From Novosphingobium sp. (GTDB lineage Bacteria > Pseudomonadota > Alphaproteobacteria > Sphingomonadales > Sphingomonadaceae), in assembly GCA_024236175.1 (NCBI GenBank), contig JACKKY010000002.1, positions 248,001-312,000 on the forward strand: a stretch of 64,000 nt of DNA. The letters run 5' to 3'. Under the pieces are notes generated by a model that saw nothing but the letters and a program-made list of their open reading frames with translations, was not told where the DNA came from and did not search any database. Made by a program: the position numbers and the translations under genes. Of this stretch, positions 9,088-17,605 are shown in pieces (within the stretch, counting starts at the first letter, position 1; every line of letters begins with the position of its first letter).

Positions 9088-9611
9088 TGGCAAATCCTGG
9101 CAGCGAAAGAGTCGGTGTCTATCCCGGCACTTTCGATCCGATCACGCTCGGGCATACCGACATCATCCGGCGCGGCGCCAAGCTGGTCGACCGGCTGATC
9201 ATCGGCGTCACCACCAACATGTCGAAGAACCCGATGTTCTCGCCCGAAGAGCGCATGGCCATGGTCGAACGCGAAGTGGCGGCGCTGGGCATCGAGAATG
9301 CCACCGTGGTCGGCTTCAACGCCCTGCTGATGAAATTCGCCGAAAAGCAGGGGGCGACCGTCATCATCCGCGGCCTGCGCGCCGTCGCCGACTTCGAATA
9401 CGAATACCAGATGGCCGGCATGAACCAGCATCTCAACGCCAGCATCGAGACCGTGTTCCTCATGGCCGATGTCAGCCTGCAGCCGATCGCATCGCGCCTG
9501 GTGAAGGAAATCGCCATGTTCGGCGGCGACATTTCCGGCTTCGTCAGCCCGAGCGTGCGCGACGACGTGAACGCCCGTGTCGAGAAGAACGGCAAGCTGG
9601 GCGACTATTGA
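9087..9611 (+). CDS. coaD: phosphopantetheine adenylyltransferase
   Basis: Adds AMP to 4'-phosphopantetheine in coenzyme A synthesis. The 174-residue protein has the nucleotidyltransferase signature YPGTFDPITLGH near the N-terminus and the IIRGLRAVADFEYE segment. The ATG overlaps the last base of the ispA TGA (TGATG), which suggests translational coupling. The product is slightly longer than the usual 160 residues. Confidence 0.95.
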   Translation: MANPGSERVGVYPGTFDPITLGHTDIIRRGAKLVDRLIIGVTTNMSKNPMFSPEERMAMVEREVAALGIENATVVGFNALLMKFAEKQGATVIIRGLRAVADFEYEYQMAGMNQHLNASIETVFLMADVSLQPIASRLVKEIAMFGGDISGFVSPSVRDDVNARVEKNGKLGDY

Positions 9612-9720
9612 ACGCCGGCTTGCGCTTCCATTCATTGCCACGACAGCGCCGCAGCGCTATCGCGGCGGCTCTTTGGCGCACGCCGCGCGCCGGCACACGA
9701 ATTCCTGCTGAGAGTAAGCG

Positions 9721-10395
9721 ATGATTTCCCGCCTGATTGCATCCCTGGCTCTTGTCCTATCGGCCCTCGCCACGCCGGCGCTGGCGAAGGACAAGGAGGA
9801 ACCCAAGCCCACCCTGCCGACTTTCGTCGATCCCGATCCCGCGCACAGCCCCGAGAACGTCCTGTATCTGGACCTTTCGCACGGCGGACGCGTCACCATC
9901 AGGATGATGCCGGAATGGGCGCCGGGCCATGTCGAGCGGATCAAGACGCTGGTCCGGCAGGGCTTCTACGACGGCATCATTTTCCACCGCGTGATCGAGG
10001 GCTTCATGGCGCAGACCGGCGACCCGACCGGAACCGGCGCCGGGGGATCTGAACTGCCGGACCTCAAGGCCGAATTCAATTCGATGCCGCACCTGCGCGG
10101 CACCGTTTCGATGGCGCGTACCAACGAGCCCGACAGCGCCAACAGCCAGTTCTTCATCGTGTTCTATCCGCGCTTTTCGCTTGACCGGAAGTACACCGTG
10201 TTCGGCCGGGTGATCGGCGGAATGGACGCCGTCGACCGGATCGCCCGCGGCGAGCCGCCGGCCAATCCGACGAAGATCGTGCATGCGTCGCTGGCCGTCG
10301 ATGCGGGTTCGCTTCCTCCGGCTCCGCCACCGGCCGCCGACGAGGAAGAAAAGGAAATCACGCTCGACGACCTCATCAATTCGATGTCGCAGTGA
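9721..10395 (+). CDS. exported cyclophilin-type peptidyl-prolyl isomerase
   Basis: A 224-residue protein with a clear Sec signal peptide (cleavage predicted after ALA at residue 22), so it acts in the periplasm. The cyclophilin core includes FHRVIEGFMAQTGDPTGTG, the catalytic Arg in that segment, and SQFFIV. The acidic C-terminal tail (about residues 200-224) lies outside the catalytic fold. It precedes queA by 26 bp on the same strand. Confidence 0.93.
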   Translation: MISRLIASLALVLSALATPALAKDKEEPKPTLPTFVDPDPAHSPENVLYLDLSHGGRVTIRMMPEWAPGHVERIKTLVRQGFYDGIIFHRVIEGFMAQTGDPTGTGAGGSELPDLKAEFNSMPHLRGTVSMARTNEPDSANSQFFIVFYPRFSLDRKYTVFGRVIGGMDAVDRIARGEPPANPTKIVHASLAVDAGSLPPAPPPAADEEEKEITLDDLINSMSQ

Positions 10396-10421
10396 CCGGG
10401 CCTTGCCGCTAGACGCGCGCC

Positions 10422-11450
10422 ATGCGCGTTGATCTCTTCGATTTCGAACTGCCGCCGGAACGGATCGCGCTGCGCCCGGTCCGGCCGCGCGACGCAGCGC
10501 GGATGCTGGTGGTCGAAGGCGACACCCCCCTGTCCGACCGGCATGTGAGCGACCTGCCGGGCCTGCTGCGCGCCGGCGACGTGCTGGTGTTCAACGATAC
10601 GCGCGTGATTCCCGCCCAGCTCGAAGGCAGGCGGGGTGAGGCTCGGATCGGCGCGACCCTGCACAAGCGGCTCGACCTGCGGCGCTGGCAGGCCTTCGTG
10701 CGCAATGCCAAGCGGCTGCGGCAGGGCGACCGGATAGACTTTCCCGCCGGGGTGACCGCGATCGCCGAAGAGCGCCACGACGACGGCAGCTGGACCTTGC
10801 GCTTCGAAGGCGAGGAGCCGGTCGAAGTCCTGCTCGAACGCGCCGGCCGGATGCCGCTGCCGCCCTATATCGCAGGCAAGCGCGAGACCGACGAGGCCGA
10901 CCGCAGCGACTACCAGACGATGTTCGCGCAGCAGGACGGCGCCGTCGCCGCGCCCACCGCCGCGCTGCATTTCACGCCGGAGCTGATGGCTGCGCTCGAC
11001 AAGGCCGGAATCAGTCACGAAACCCTCACGCTGCATGTCGGGGCGGGGACCTTCCTTCCGGTGAAGGTCGATGAAACCGAAGCCCACCGGATGCACTCCG
11101 AATGGGGCCGGATCGATGCCGCCACAGCGGACCGGCTCAACCGCGTGCGTGCGGCAGGAGGGCGGATCATCGCCGTCGGCACAACTAGCCTGCGGCTGCT
11201 GGAAAGCGCGGTCGACGAAACGGGCGAGATCCGGCCGTTCGACGGCGATACCGCCATCTTCATCACGCCGGGGTACCAATTCAGGGCAATCGACGGGCTG
11301 ATGACCAACTTCCACCTGCCGCGTTCGACCCTGTTCATGCTGGTCAGCGCGCTGATGGGGCTGGAGCGGATGCAGGCCGCCTACGCCCACGCCATCGAGC
11401 AGGGTTACCGGTTCTATAGCTACGGGGATTCAAGCCTGTTGCTTCCGTGA
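10422..11450 (+). CDS. queA: S-adenosylmethionine:tRNA ribosyltransferase-isomerase
   Basis: Transfers and isomerises the ribosyl part of SAM to preQ1-modified tRNA, the penultimate part of queuosine synthesis. The 342-residue length and motifs LFDFELPPERIALRP, LVFNDTRVIPAQL, LHVGAGTFLPVK and MTNFHLPRSTL are diagnostic. The partner gene tgt lies 2.3 kb downstream, separated by a hydrolase gene and an inverted P450 gene. Confidence 0.97.
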   Translation: MRVDLFDFELPPERIALRPVRPRDAARMLVVEGDTPLSDRHVSDLPGLLRAGDVLVFNDTRVIPAQLEGRRGEARIGATLHKRLDLRRWQAFVRNAKRLRQGDRIDFPAGVTAIAEERHDDGSWTLRFEGEEPVEVLLERAGRMPLPPYIAGKRETDEADRSDYQTMFAQQDGAVAAPTAALHFTPELMAALDKAGISHETLTLHVGAGTFLPVKVDETEAHRMHSEWGRIDAATADRLNRVRAAGGRIIAVGTTSLRLLESAVDETGEIRPFDGDTAIFITPGYQFRAIDGLMTNFHLPRSTLFMLVSALMGLERMQAAYAHAIEQGYRFYSYGDSSLLLP

Positions 11451-11487
11451 GACCGGCGGCGGTAATCGCTTGAGCCGGGAGTCGGAC

Positions 11488-12336
11488 GTGACGGACGAGT
11501 TGGACAGGCTGAGCTTTCGAGGAGCGGGGATCGATATGGTCGCCGATGCGGCGGGCCCCACGGACGGGCAGACCGTCCTGTTCCTGCATGGCAGCGGTCA
11601 GTCGCGCGGAAGCTGGCGCAAGGCGCTGCTGGAAGCCGCCCGGCGCGGTTTTCGGGCGATCGCGCCGGACCTGCGCGGACATGGAGACAGCGACTGGTCG
11701 CCCGACGGCGTCTATTCACTCGAACTGCTGGTTGCCGACCTGCGCAATGTGATCAGGCAGGCTGGTGGTGAGCCGGTGCTGGTGGGAACTTCGGCAGGCG
11801 CGACGATGAGCATGATTGTCGCGGCCTCTCCGCCACCGCCGGTCCGCGCCACCGTGTTGATCGACATCTCGCCCACGCCGCAGATGGAGGGGATCGCCGA
11901 GGTCCGGGCCTTCATGGGCAGCGCCAGGGAAGGCTTCGCCTCGCTGGAGGAAGCCGCGGACGCGGTCGCCGCCTATCTCCCGCAACGCTCGCGCCCCAAT
12001 GACACCAGGGGGCTCGAGCGCAACCTGCGCTTTCGCGACGGGCGCTACTACTGGCACTGGGATCCCGAAGTGTTCTTCCAGATGTCGGGCGCACCCACCC
12101 AAATCGAGAAATCGCTGGCCGCGCTCAGGCAGGCGGCGAAAACCCTGACAGTGCCGACGCTCTACGTTCGCGGCGGCAAGAGCAACGTGGTCACCGAGGA
12201 AGGCGCCCGCGCGTTCCTGGAGCTCGTCCCACACGCGCAATACGCCAATATCGCCGGAGCGCATCACATGGTCGCAGGCGATGCCAACGACGCTTTCAAC
12301 GATGCGGTCTCCGATTTCATCGGCGGCCTGAGCTAG
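11488..12336 (+). CDS. alpha/beta-fold hydrolase
   Basis: A 282-residue alpha/beta hydrolase with oxyanion motif LFLHGSGQS, nucleophile elbow VGTSAGA (Ser in GTSAG), a cap segment around YYWHWDPEVF and the catalytic His in IAGAHHMV. The overall pattern resembles epoxide hydrolase or peroxidase-like esterases; the substrate is unknown. GTG 11488 is chosen as start because GGGAG lies 6 bp upstream; TTG 11470 is possible. Its 3' end overlaps the convergent P450 gene by 4 bp. Confidence 0.85.
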   Translation: MTDELDRLSFRGAGIDMVADAAGPTDGQTVLFLHGSGQSRGSWRKALLEAARRGFRAIAPDLRGHGDSDWSPDGVYSLELLVADLRNVIRQAGGEPVLVGTSAGATMSMIVAASPPPPVRATVLIDISPTPQMEGIAEVRAFMGSAREGFASLEEAADAVAAYLPQRSRPNDTRGLERNLRFRDGRYYWHWDPEVFFQMSGAPTQIEKSLAALRQAAKTLTVPTLYVRGGKSNVVTEEGARAFLELVPHAQYANIAGAHHMVAGDANDAFNDAVSDFIGGLS

Positions 12337-13625
12337 GCCTTGTCCCACTCGACATGCAACGCCTGCAGGCCGTGCAGCAGGTAGGTCGGCTCATAGCTGT
12401 AGGTCCGCGCTCCGGGCGCCCCGTGATGCGCTTCGGAAATGCGGATGTCCGAGGTCTTCTGGAGGAATCGCTCCAGCGCCACGCGCACTTCCATGCGGGC
12501 CAGCGGAGCGCCCAGACAGGCATGCGAACCACGGCTGAAGGCGACATGGTCGCGAACGTTGGGCCGGTCGTAGTCGAAACGGTCCGGGTCTGTGAAACAG
12601 CGGGGATCGCGGTTGACGCCGCCAGTGCAGATGGTGACGATCGCCCCCTTGGGAATGTCCACGCCGCCGATCTCGACATCCCTTACGGCCAGGCGCGACA
12701 GCGTCTTTACCGGCGGTTCGAAACGCAGGACTTCCTCGACGAATTCGGGCACGCGGTGCGGCTCCGTGCGCAGTTTCGCCTGCACGTCGGGGGAATCGCC
12801 CAGCACCCGGAACGAGAAGGCCACCAATCGCGCCGAGGTGTCCTGGCCGGCCCCGAACAGGAAGCAGGCAAGCCGTGCCTTCCTGGTCAGCCCCGGGTCG
12901 GTTCCGTCGCGCAGCGTTGCCTGCGCCAGACCGGTCAGCATGTCGTCACGGGGATTGGCGAGCCGTTCCTCCAGATAACCGAGGAATCGCCCGTGTAGAT
13001 GAACCAGCGGGTCGGGCCCGATCTTGAAGCCCTGATCGCCTTCCATCTGCGTCGGATCGGGGCCCATCGCTTCCAGCAGCGACTGCCGGTCTTCCTCGGG
13101 CACGCCGAGCAGGTCGGCGATGACCAGGGTCGAGAGCGCATGGGCGAAATCCTCGGTGATCTCGCAGCCGCCCCGGTCGATCACGCTGTCCACGAGACGC
13201 TCGACGAGACCGTGGACATACTCCTCGTTCGCCTTGAGCCGCTTGTGGGTGAGCAACTGGCTCATCATCCCGCGGAAAGCGGCGTGCTCGGCTCCGTCAT
13301 AGGTGGCGAGATGATCGGTCCAGGGCATTTCCCCGCGATGATCGGCGATCTGGCCGCGAACGTCGCCGCCCGGCGCAAAGGGAAGCGGCGGAAGCGGCCC
13401 CGTCACCGCTACCGAGGAGGAGAACGCGTCGGCCTGCTGCTGGAAGATCTGCATCGCCTCTTCCATGCCCGTCACCATGTAGACGCCGTGGAACGGCTCC
13501 TTGTACACGGGGCTCTTGTCGCGCATCGCCGCGAGATACTCGGGCAGCCTCTGGGTTACCTCGATATCGGCGAAGAAATCGATGTCCTCGAACCTGTCCT
13601 TTGTCGCTAAATCCTGGTCGGCCAT
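12333..13625 (-). CDS. cytochrome P450
   Basis: A 430-residue soluble bacterial P450. It has the I-helix oxygen-activation motif FGAGQDTS, the K-helix ExxR (EVLR) and the haem-ligand loop FSRGSHACLGAPLAR with Cys370. No redox partner is encoded next to it, so it must use ferredoxins made elsewhere. The substrate cannot be told from sequence. It is convergent with the alpha/beta hydrolase and sits between queA and tgt, which points to later insertion into a queuosine gene pair. Confidence 0.93.
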   Translation of the reverse strand: MADQDLATKDRFEDIDFFADIEVTQRLPEYLAAMRDKSPVYKEPFHGVYMVTGMEEAMQIFQQQADAFSSSVAVTGPLPPLPFAPGGDVRGQIADHRGEMPWTDHLATYDGAEHAAFRGMMSQLLTHKRLKANEEYVHGLVERLVDSVIDRGGCEITEDFAHALSTLVIADLLGVPEEDRQSLLEAMGPDPTQMEGDQGFKIGPDPLVHLHGRFLGYLEERLANPRDDMLTGLAQATLRDGTDPGLTRKARLACFLFGAGQDTSARLVAFSFRVLGDSPDVQAKLRTEPHRVPEFVEEVLRFEPPVKTLSRLAVRDVEIGGVDIPKGAIVTICTGGVNRDPRCFTDPDRFDYDRPNVRDHVAFSRGSHACLGAPLARMEVRVALERFLQKTSDIRISEAHHGAPGARTYSYEPTYLLHGLQALHVEWDKA

Positions 13626-13641
13626 CCCGTCACCTCTTGCG

Positions 13642-13670
13642 CCGGCAACGATGCCGGATTGTGTATCACA
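13642..13670. promoter_or_regulatory. inverted repeats in the P450 5' region
   Basis: Upstream of the P450 start (13625) are CCGGCA-N4-TGCCGG (13642-13657) and TGTG-N3-CACA (13660-13670). Either could be an operator for a local repressor or activator. Both are short and there is no regulator gene beside them, so the call is tentative. Confidence 0.35.
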
Positions 13671-13803
13671 TTGTTAGCATGCCCCACGCCTAACTCAATG
13701 GACCGATGAAACTACGCGACGGCAGCGGAATCGACGGCGCGGACGCGCTGCGGCGTGCAATCGTCTGGTGTGCGCAGGCCGAAGCGGCTAGGCGCTGGCG
13801 GCG

Positions 13804-14931
13804 ATGAGGTCCCGTTTCACTTTCACCGTTCACGCCGCCGACGGCATGGCCCGCACCGGCACGATCGCAATGGAGCGGGGCGAAATCCGCACGCCGGCCT
13901 TCATGCCGGTGGGCACGGCGGCGACAGTCAAGGCGATGAAGCCCGAAGCGGTGCGCGAGACAGGCGCGGACATCATCCTCGGCAACACCTATCACCTGAT
14001 GCTGCGGCCCGGCGCCGAGCGGGTGGCCAAGCTGGGCGGGCTGCACAGGTTCATGAACTGGCCGCGCCCGATCCTGACGGACAGCGGCGGCTACCAGGTG
14101 ATGAGCCTGTCGGACCTGCGCAAGATCACCGAGGAAGGCGTGACCTTCGCGAGCCATCTGGACGGATCGCGGCACCTGCTGACACCCGAGCGGTCGATGG
14201 AAGTCCAGCGGCTGCTGGGCGCCGACATCGTCATGGCGTTCGACGAGTGCCCGAAGATCGACCAGCCCCGCGACGAGATCGCGCGATCCATGGAAATGAG
14301 CATGCGCTGGGCGCAGCGCAGCCGCGAAGGGTTCGATGCCGGCGGCGAGCATGCGGCAGGCGCCGCGCTGTTCGGCATCCAGCAGGGCGCGCTCGACGAG
14401 AAACTGCGCCGGCAGAGCGCTGAAGCGCTGACGGGGATCGGCTTTGATGGCTATGCGATCGGCGGACTGGCGGTGGGCGAGGGGCAGGAAGCGATGTTCG
14501 CCACGCTCGATTTCGCGACCGGGCAACTGCCCGCCGACGCCCCGCGCTATTTGATGGGCGTGGGCAAGCCCGACGACCTGGTCGGCGCGGTCGAGCGCGG
14601 CGTCGACATGTTCGACTGCGTGCTGCCGACGCGCTCGGGCCGCAACGGGCAGGCCTTCACCTGGAACGGCCCGCTCAATCTCAGGAACGCGCGCCACGCA
14701 GAGGATACCGGCCCGCTGGACGAGCGCTGCCCCTGCGCGGGCTGCACCAGCTACAGCCGCGCCTATCTCCACCACCTCGTCAAGTCCGGCGAGATACTGG
14801 GCGCGATGCTCATGACCGAGCACAACCTGACCTTCTACCAGCAGCTGATGCAGGCGATGCGCGATGCGATCGGGGAAGGGCGCTTCGCGGCTTTCGCAAG
14901 CGAATTCAGGCACGATTACCTGCAGCGTTGA
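13804..14931 (+). CDS. tgt: queuine/preQ1 tRNA-guanine transglycosylase
   Basis: Exchanges G34 of tRNA-Asp, -Asn, -His and -Tyr for preQ1. The 375-residue protein has the family segments GNTYHLMLRPGAE, LTDSGGYQVMSL (active-site region), DCVLPTRSGRNG and the zinc cluster CPCAGC followed by YLHHL. The length is normal. The Shine-Dalgarno is poor. The gene is on the same strand as queA but separated from it. Confidence 0.97.
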   Translation: MRSRFTFTVHAADGMARTGTIAMERGEIRTPAFMPVGTAATVKAMKPEAVRETGADIILGNTYHLMLRPGAERVAKLGGLHRFMNWPRPILTDSGGYQVMSLSDLRKITEEGVTFASHLDGSRHLLTPERSMEVQRLLGADIVMAFDECPKIDQPRDEIARSMEMSMRWAQRSREGFDAGGEHAAGAALFGIQQGALDEKLRRQSAEALTGIGFDGYAIGGLAVGEGQEAMFATLDFATGQLPADAPRYLMGVGKPDDLVGAVERGVDMFDCVLPTRSGRNGQAFTWNGPLNLRNARHAEDTGPLDERCPCAGCTSYSRAYLHHLVKSGEILGAMLMTEHNLTFYQQLMQAMRDAIGEGRFAAFASEFRHDYLQR

Positions 14932-15255
14932 CGGGCTCTAACCGTCACTCACCTGTCCGCCGGGCGGCCTGACGCGAAACCGGGAAGTCAGTTCGCCGAG
15001 CAACTTTTCCCGCCGTTGCGGGCCTTCGCCAGGCAGGTCGCCTTCTCCAGTGACGAGGAGGCAGCGCGATCGCGTTCTGGCAATGTGCCGATGCCGTGCG
15101 GGCCAATGCGCGACTGTCAGCCCCGGGCGATGAAATCCTCGCCGAGTGCGAAACTTAGGTGGCGCAGAATTTCGCCGTAAAGATAAGCTAGGCTGAACCT
15201 TCCGGACAGCGTCGGGGCACCGCGCCCCGACGGCCTACGCCCATTGCCACCGCAT
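14932..15255. other. 324-bp intergenic region, possible decayed minus-strand reading frame
   Basis: On the minus strand, from about 15180 down to a TAG near 14939, an open frame reads LTVAHWPARHRH and later LLVTGEGDLPGEG and REKLLGELTSRF. The composition is protein-like, but no convincing start or family was recognised. A few plus-strand segments also look protein-like in shifting frames. It may be a gene remnant. The hairpin at 15210-15232 is listed separately. Confidence 0.3.
15210..15232 (-). terminator. hairpin downstream of the sterol-desaturase-like gene
   Basis: CGTCGGGGC and GCCCCGACG form a perfect 9-bp stem with a 5-base loop. It lies 23 bases past the 3' end of the minus-strand hydroxylase gene. 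There is no T run on the minus strand, so it is a probable but atypical terminator. Confidence 0.55.
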
Positions 15256-16059
15256 TCACCCTGCGTCCGCAGTGACCGACTTCACCTGCTTGGCTGCCTG
15301 CTTCTTCCAGCCATCGCCGTAGTCCAGCGTCCCGAACATCCAGTCGTAGAGCAGCGAGATCGTCGCGAAGTTGCCGCCGGTGAACCTAGCATGATGGTTG
15401 TGGTGCATGAACGCCATGGTGTTGAGATATTTGATCGGGAAACGATCCGACTTCCACAGGTCATGGTTGTGCAGGTTGATCTGCGAGAAGGCGACCCAAG
15501 TGACGATGATGGTCGCGACATGGAATTTGCCCATCAGCAGGGACAGCACGGCGATACTGGCCACGTAGAGGCCAAGGCCCATCGCCACCTCGAGTGGATG
15601 GATGTAGCTCGAATCGTTCCGGCAGGGGTTGTGCTGACGATGATGGACGGCATGCATCCACTTCAGCGGGCCGCCGAAAAAGCCGCTGTCGTGAAACAGG
15701 AAACGGTGGGTCAGGTAGTAGAAGAAATCGTAGAACATCAGGATGACGAAGATGTCGACGGCGTAGCGCCACCAGGGCTGGGCCTCCAGCGTCAGGCAGA
15801 ACGGCATGATCAGGCCGAAGATCACCGCCAGGAAGACGAGTCCCCATTTGCGGTTCCATTTCTGGTTTGCCGCGTAGCGCGGATTCTCCATCTTGTCCCT
15901 GTAGGCGCCGACGTTGAGCTCATGTGCTTCCTTGAATGACGGAACCAGCAGCACGAGCTGCTTGCCGAGCCAACCCAGTGCCAGAATGCCGATCAAGGCA
16001 TAGAGGGACAGGTCCCAGTGATAGTTTTCATGGAGCCAAGCAAGAAACGGACTGTTCAT
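15256..16059 (-). CDS. sterol desaturase/fatty acid hydroxylase family protein
   Basis: A 267-residue integral membrane di-iron oxygenase with several hydrophobic helices and the histidine boxes of the family: HRFLFH, HAVHHRQH, and a C-terminal HNHD followed by HHNHHA. Such enzymes hydroxylate or desaturate lipids, carotenoids or sterol-like substrates in the membrane. The substrate is unknown. It lies next to a P450 and an SDR, which hints at a lipid or terpenoid oxidation locus. Two palindromes upstream may control it. Confidence 0.88.
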   Translation of the reverse strand: MNSPFLAWLHENYHWDLSLYALIGILALGWLGKQLVLLVPSFKEAHELNVGAYRDKMENPRYAANQKWNRKWGLVFLAVIFGLIMPFCLTLEAQPWWRYAVDIFVILMFYDFFYYLTHRFLFHDSGFFGGPLKWMHAVHHRQHNPCRNDSSYIHPLEVAMGLGLYVASIAVLSLLMGKFHVATIIVTWVAFSQINLHNHDLWKSDRFPIKYLNTMAFMHHNHHARFTGGNFATISLLYDWMFGTLDYGDGWKKQAAKQVKSVTADAG

Positions 16060-16105
16060 GTCGTATGCCCTTTTTCCTCTCTACGTCCGGTCCGGCGATG
16101 CGATC

Positions 16106-16149
16106 ATCCGGAAGCCGGATCGCCTGACTTTGCCGAGAACGACGTTCTC
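16106..16149. promoter_or_regulatory. two 6-3-6 palindromes upstream of the hydroxylase gene
   Basis: ATCCGG-AAG-CCGGAT (16106-16120) and GAGAAC-GAC-GTTCTC (16135-16149) are both perfect 15-bp inverted repeats with 3-base spacers. Their centres are 29 bp apart. They lie 47-90 bp upstream of the start of the minus-strand hydroxylase at 16059. This spacing is typical of dimeric repressor sites (for example TetR-type), but no such regulator gene is adjacent. Confidence 0.5.
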
Positions 16150-16246
16150 AATATGAATTAGCAGCGGTAGTTTCATTGGGCAAGATCAAATCTCCGTAAA
16201 GACCCGCTAGCGTGCAAATGCTGCATTTCCGAGCTGCGCGCCACAT

Positions 16247-17467
16247 TCACGCGGATAAATCCCATTCGATAGGCACCTTCGGCGCTCCCAGAAGCCCCGG
16301 TGTCGCAACGCATTCCGCCCCCGGCTTCATCCGGAAAGCGGGAATGCGCCGAAGAAACTCGGAAAGCGCGATCCGCAATTCGAAACGCGCAAGATTGATA
16401 CCCAGACAGCGGTGAGGACCGGCCACGAAGGTCATATGGCGGTTGTGGCTGCGGTCGAGCCGGAACTCGCGAGGGTTTTCGTATTTGTCGGGATCGAAAT
16501 TGCCCGAAGCGACGAGGCAAAGCAGCCGGTCGCCCGCCCTGATCTGCTGGCCTTCAAGCTCGTGATCGACCTTGGCTACCCGCACTGTATTGACCGTGGG
16601 ATTCATGCGCAGGAATTCCTCGACGGCATTGGCCATCCGCTCGGGGTTGTCGCGCAACAGTTGCTGCAGTTCCGGATCAAGCGCGAGGCGGCGGAAAATC
16701 AGCGAACTGGTCGCCGCGACCGTGTCCATCCCGCCGTCCCACAGGAAGAAGACGGTGCCGGCGATTTCGTCATCGGTAAGCTTGCGGCCATCGATCTCGC
16801 CATGGACGATGCGGCTGGCGACGGTTTCGTCCGGCGGCGCCTTGCGCACGTCCTCAATGTAGCTGCGCACGTAGTCGAGCGCGCTCCTGGCGCCCCACAG
16901 GTAGCGTTCCTGGTCGTCGAGCTCGAAATGCATGCAATGCGACCAGGACAGGAAGTCCTCGAAGCGCTCTTCGGGAAAGCCCATCAGCTCCATGAATACC
17001 TTGACCGGATAGATCCGGCCGAAATCATGGGCGGCATCGCACTCGCCCTTGTCCGCGAAACCGTCGATCAGCCGGTCGATATTGGCGCGTATCCGCGGCT
17101 CCAGCGCCATCACGGCTTTTGGGGAGAACCACGGCTCGAGGAACTTGCGGTAGACGGTGTGCTCCGGCGGATCGAGCTGGATCGGGATCGCGGTGAGATC
17201 GATCCCCAGGGCCCGGAAATAGGGATAGACGCATTTCGAGGAATAGCGCTCCGTGTTCTGGAATATCTCCCGGATCGGCTCGAAGCGCGTGGCGACCCAC
17301 ATGCGGCTGTCGTCGAGATTGGCGAAGGATGCCGGTGAAAGGAACAGGGAAGGGCAGCCCTCAATCACTGCCTCGGTCGGGCCGTAGGGATCCTCCAGCG
17401 AGTTGGGCGCAAGACTGTGCGCCCAGGTGTCCTTCGCATCCTGCTCCAGGCTCTCTGTCGATTCCAT
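16247..17467 (-). CDS. cytochrome P450
   Basis: A 406-residue P450 with I-helix motif WDGGMDTVA, K-helix ExxR (EFLR) and haem loop FVAGPHRCLGINLAR with Cys354. It is only distantly similar to the P450 at 12333-13625, so the two are not a recent duplication. The start at 17467 is favoured over the longer frame because GGGGAG lies 9 bp upstream and the extra residues are basic and unrelated. It diverges from the SDR gene and precedes the hydroxylase on the same strand. Confidence 0.92.
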   Translation of the reverse strand: MESTESLEQDAKDTWAHSLAPNSLEDPYGPTEAVIEGCPSLFLSPASFANLDDSRMWVATRFEPIREIFQNTERYSSKCVYPYFRALGIDLTAIPIQLDPPEHTVYRKFLEPWFSPKAVMALEPRIRANIDRLIDGFADKGECDAAHDFGRIYPVKVFMELMGFPEERFEDFLSWSHCMHFELDDQERYLWGARSALDYVRSYIEDVRKAPPDETVASRIVHGEIDGRKLTDDEIAGTVFFLWDGGMDTVAATSSLIFRRLALDPELQQLLRDNPERMANAVEEFLRMNPTVNTVRVAKVDHELEGQQIRAGDRLLCLVASGNFDPDKYENPREFRLDRSHNRHMTFVAGPHRCLGINLARFELRIALSEFLRRIPAFRMKPGAECVATPGLLGAPKVPIEWDLSA

Positions 17468-17494
17468 TGCCGCGGGCTCCCCATCCCGATCACC

Positions 17495-17513
17495 GCGCCG
17501 GCTTGTCCGGCGC
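17495..17513. other. inverted repeat in the P450/SDR divergent intergenic region
   Basis: GCGCCGG-CTTGT-CCGGCGC is a perfect 7-bp inverted repeat between the divergent P450 (start 17467) and SDR (start 17606). It could be a shared operator or a leader hairpin of the P450 message. Confidence 0.35.
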
Positions 17514-17605
17514 TTTCCGGCATTGAAGCATGGCTTTGGGGCTTGACGCAATCGGTCGTCGGCGGCCAGCCATCGGAAAACGACATCACGGGAAAGGATT
17601 CGCTA

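Noticed and set aside
13706..13807. Short plus-strand frame (33 codons) ahead of tgt
   Set aside because: No Shine-Dalgarno, no recognisable sequence, and overlaps the tgt start region; could be chance.
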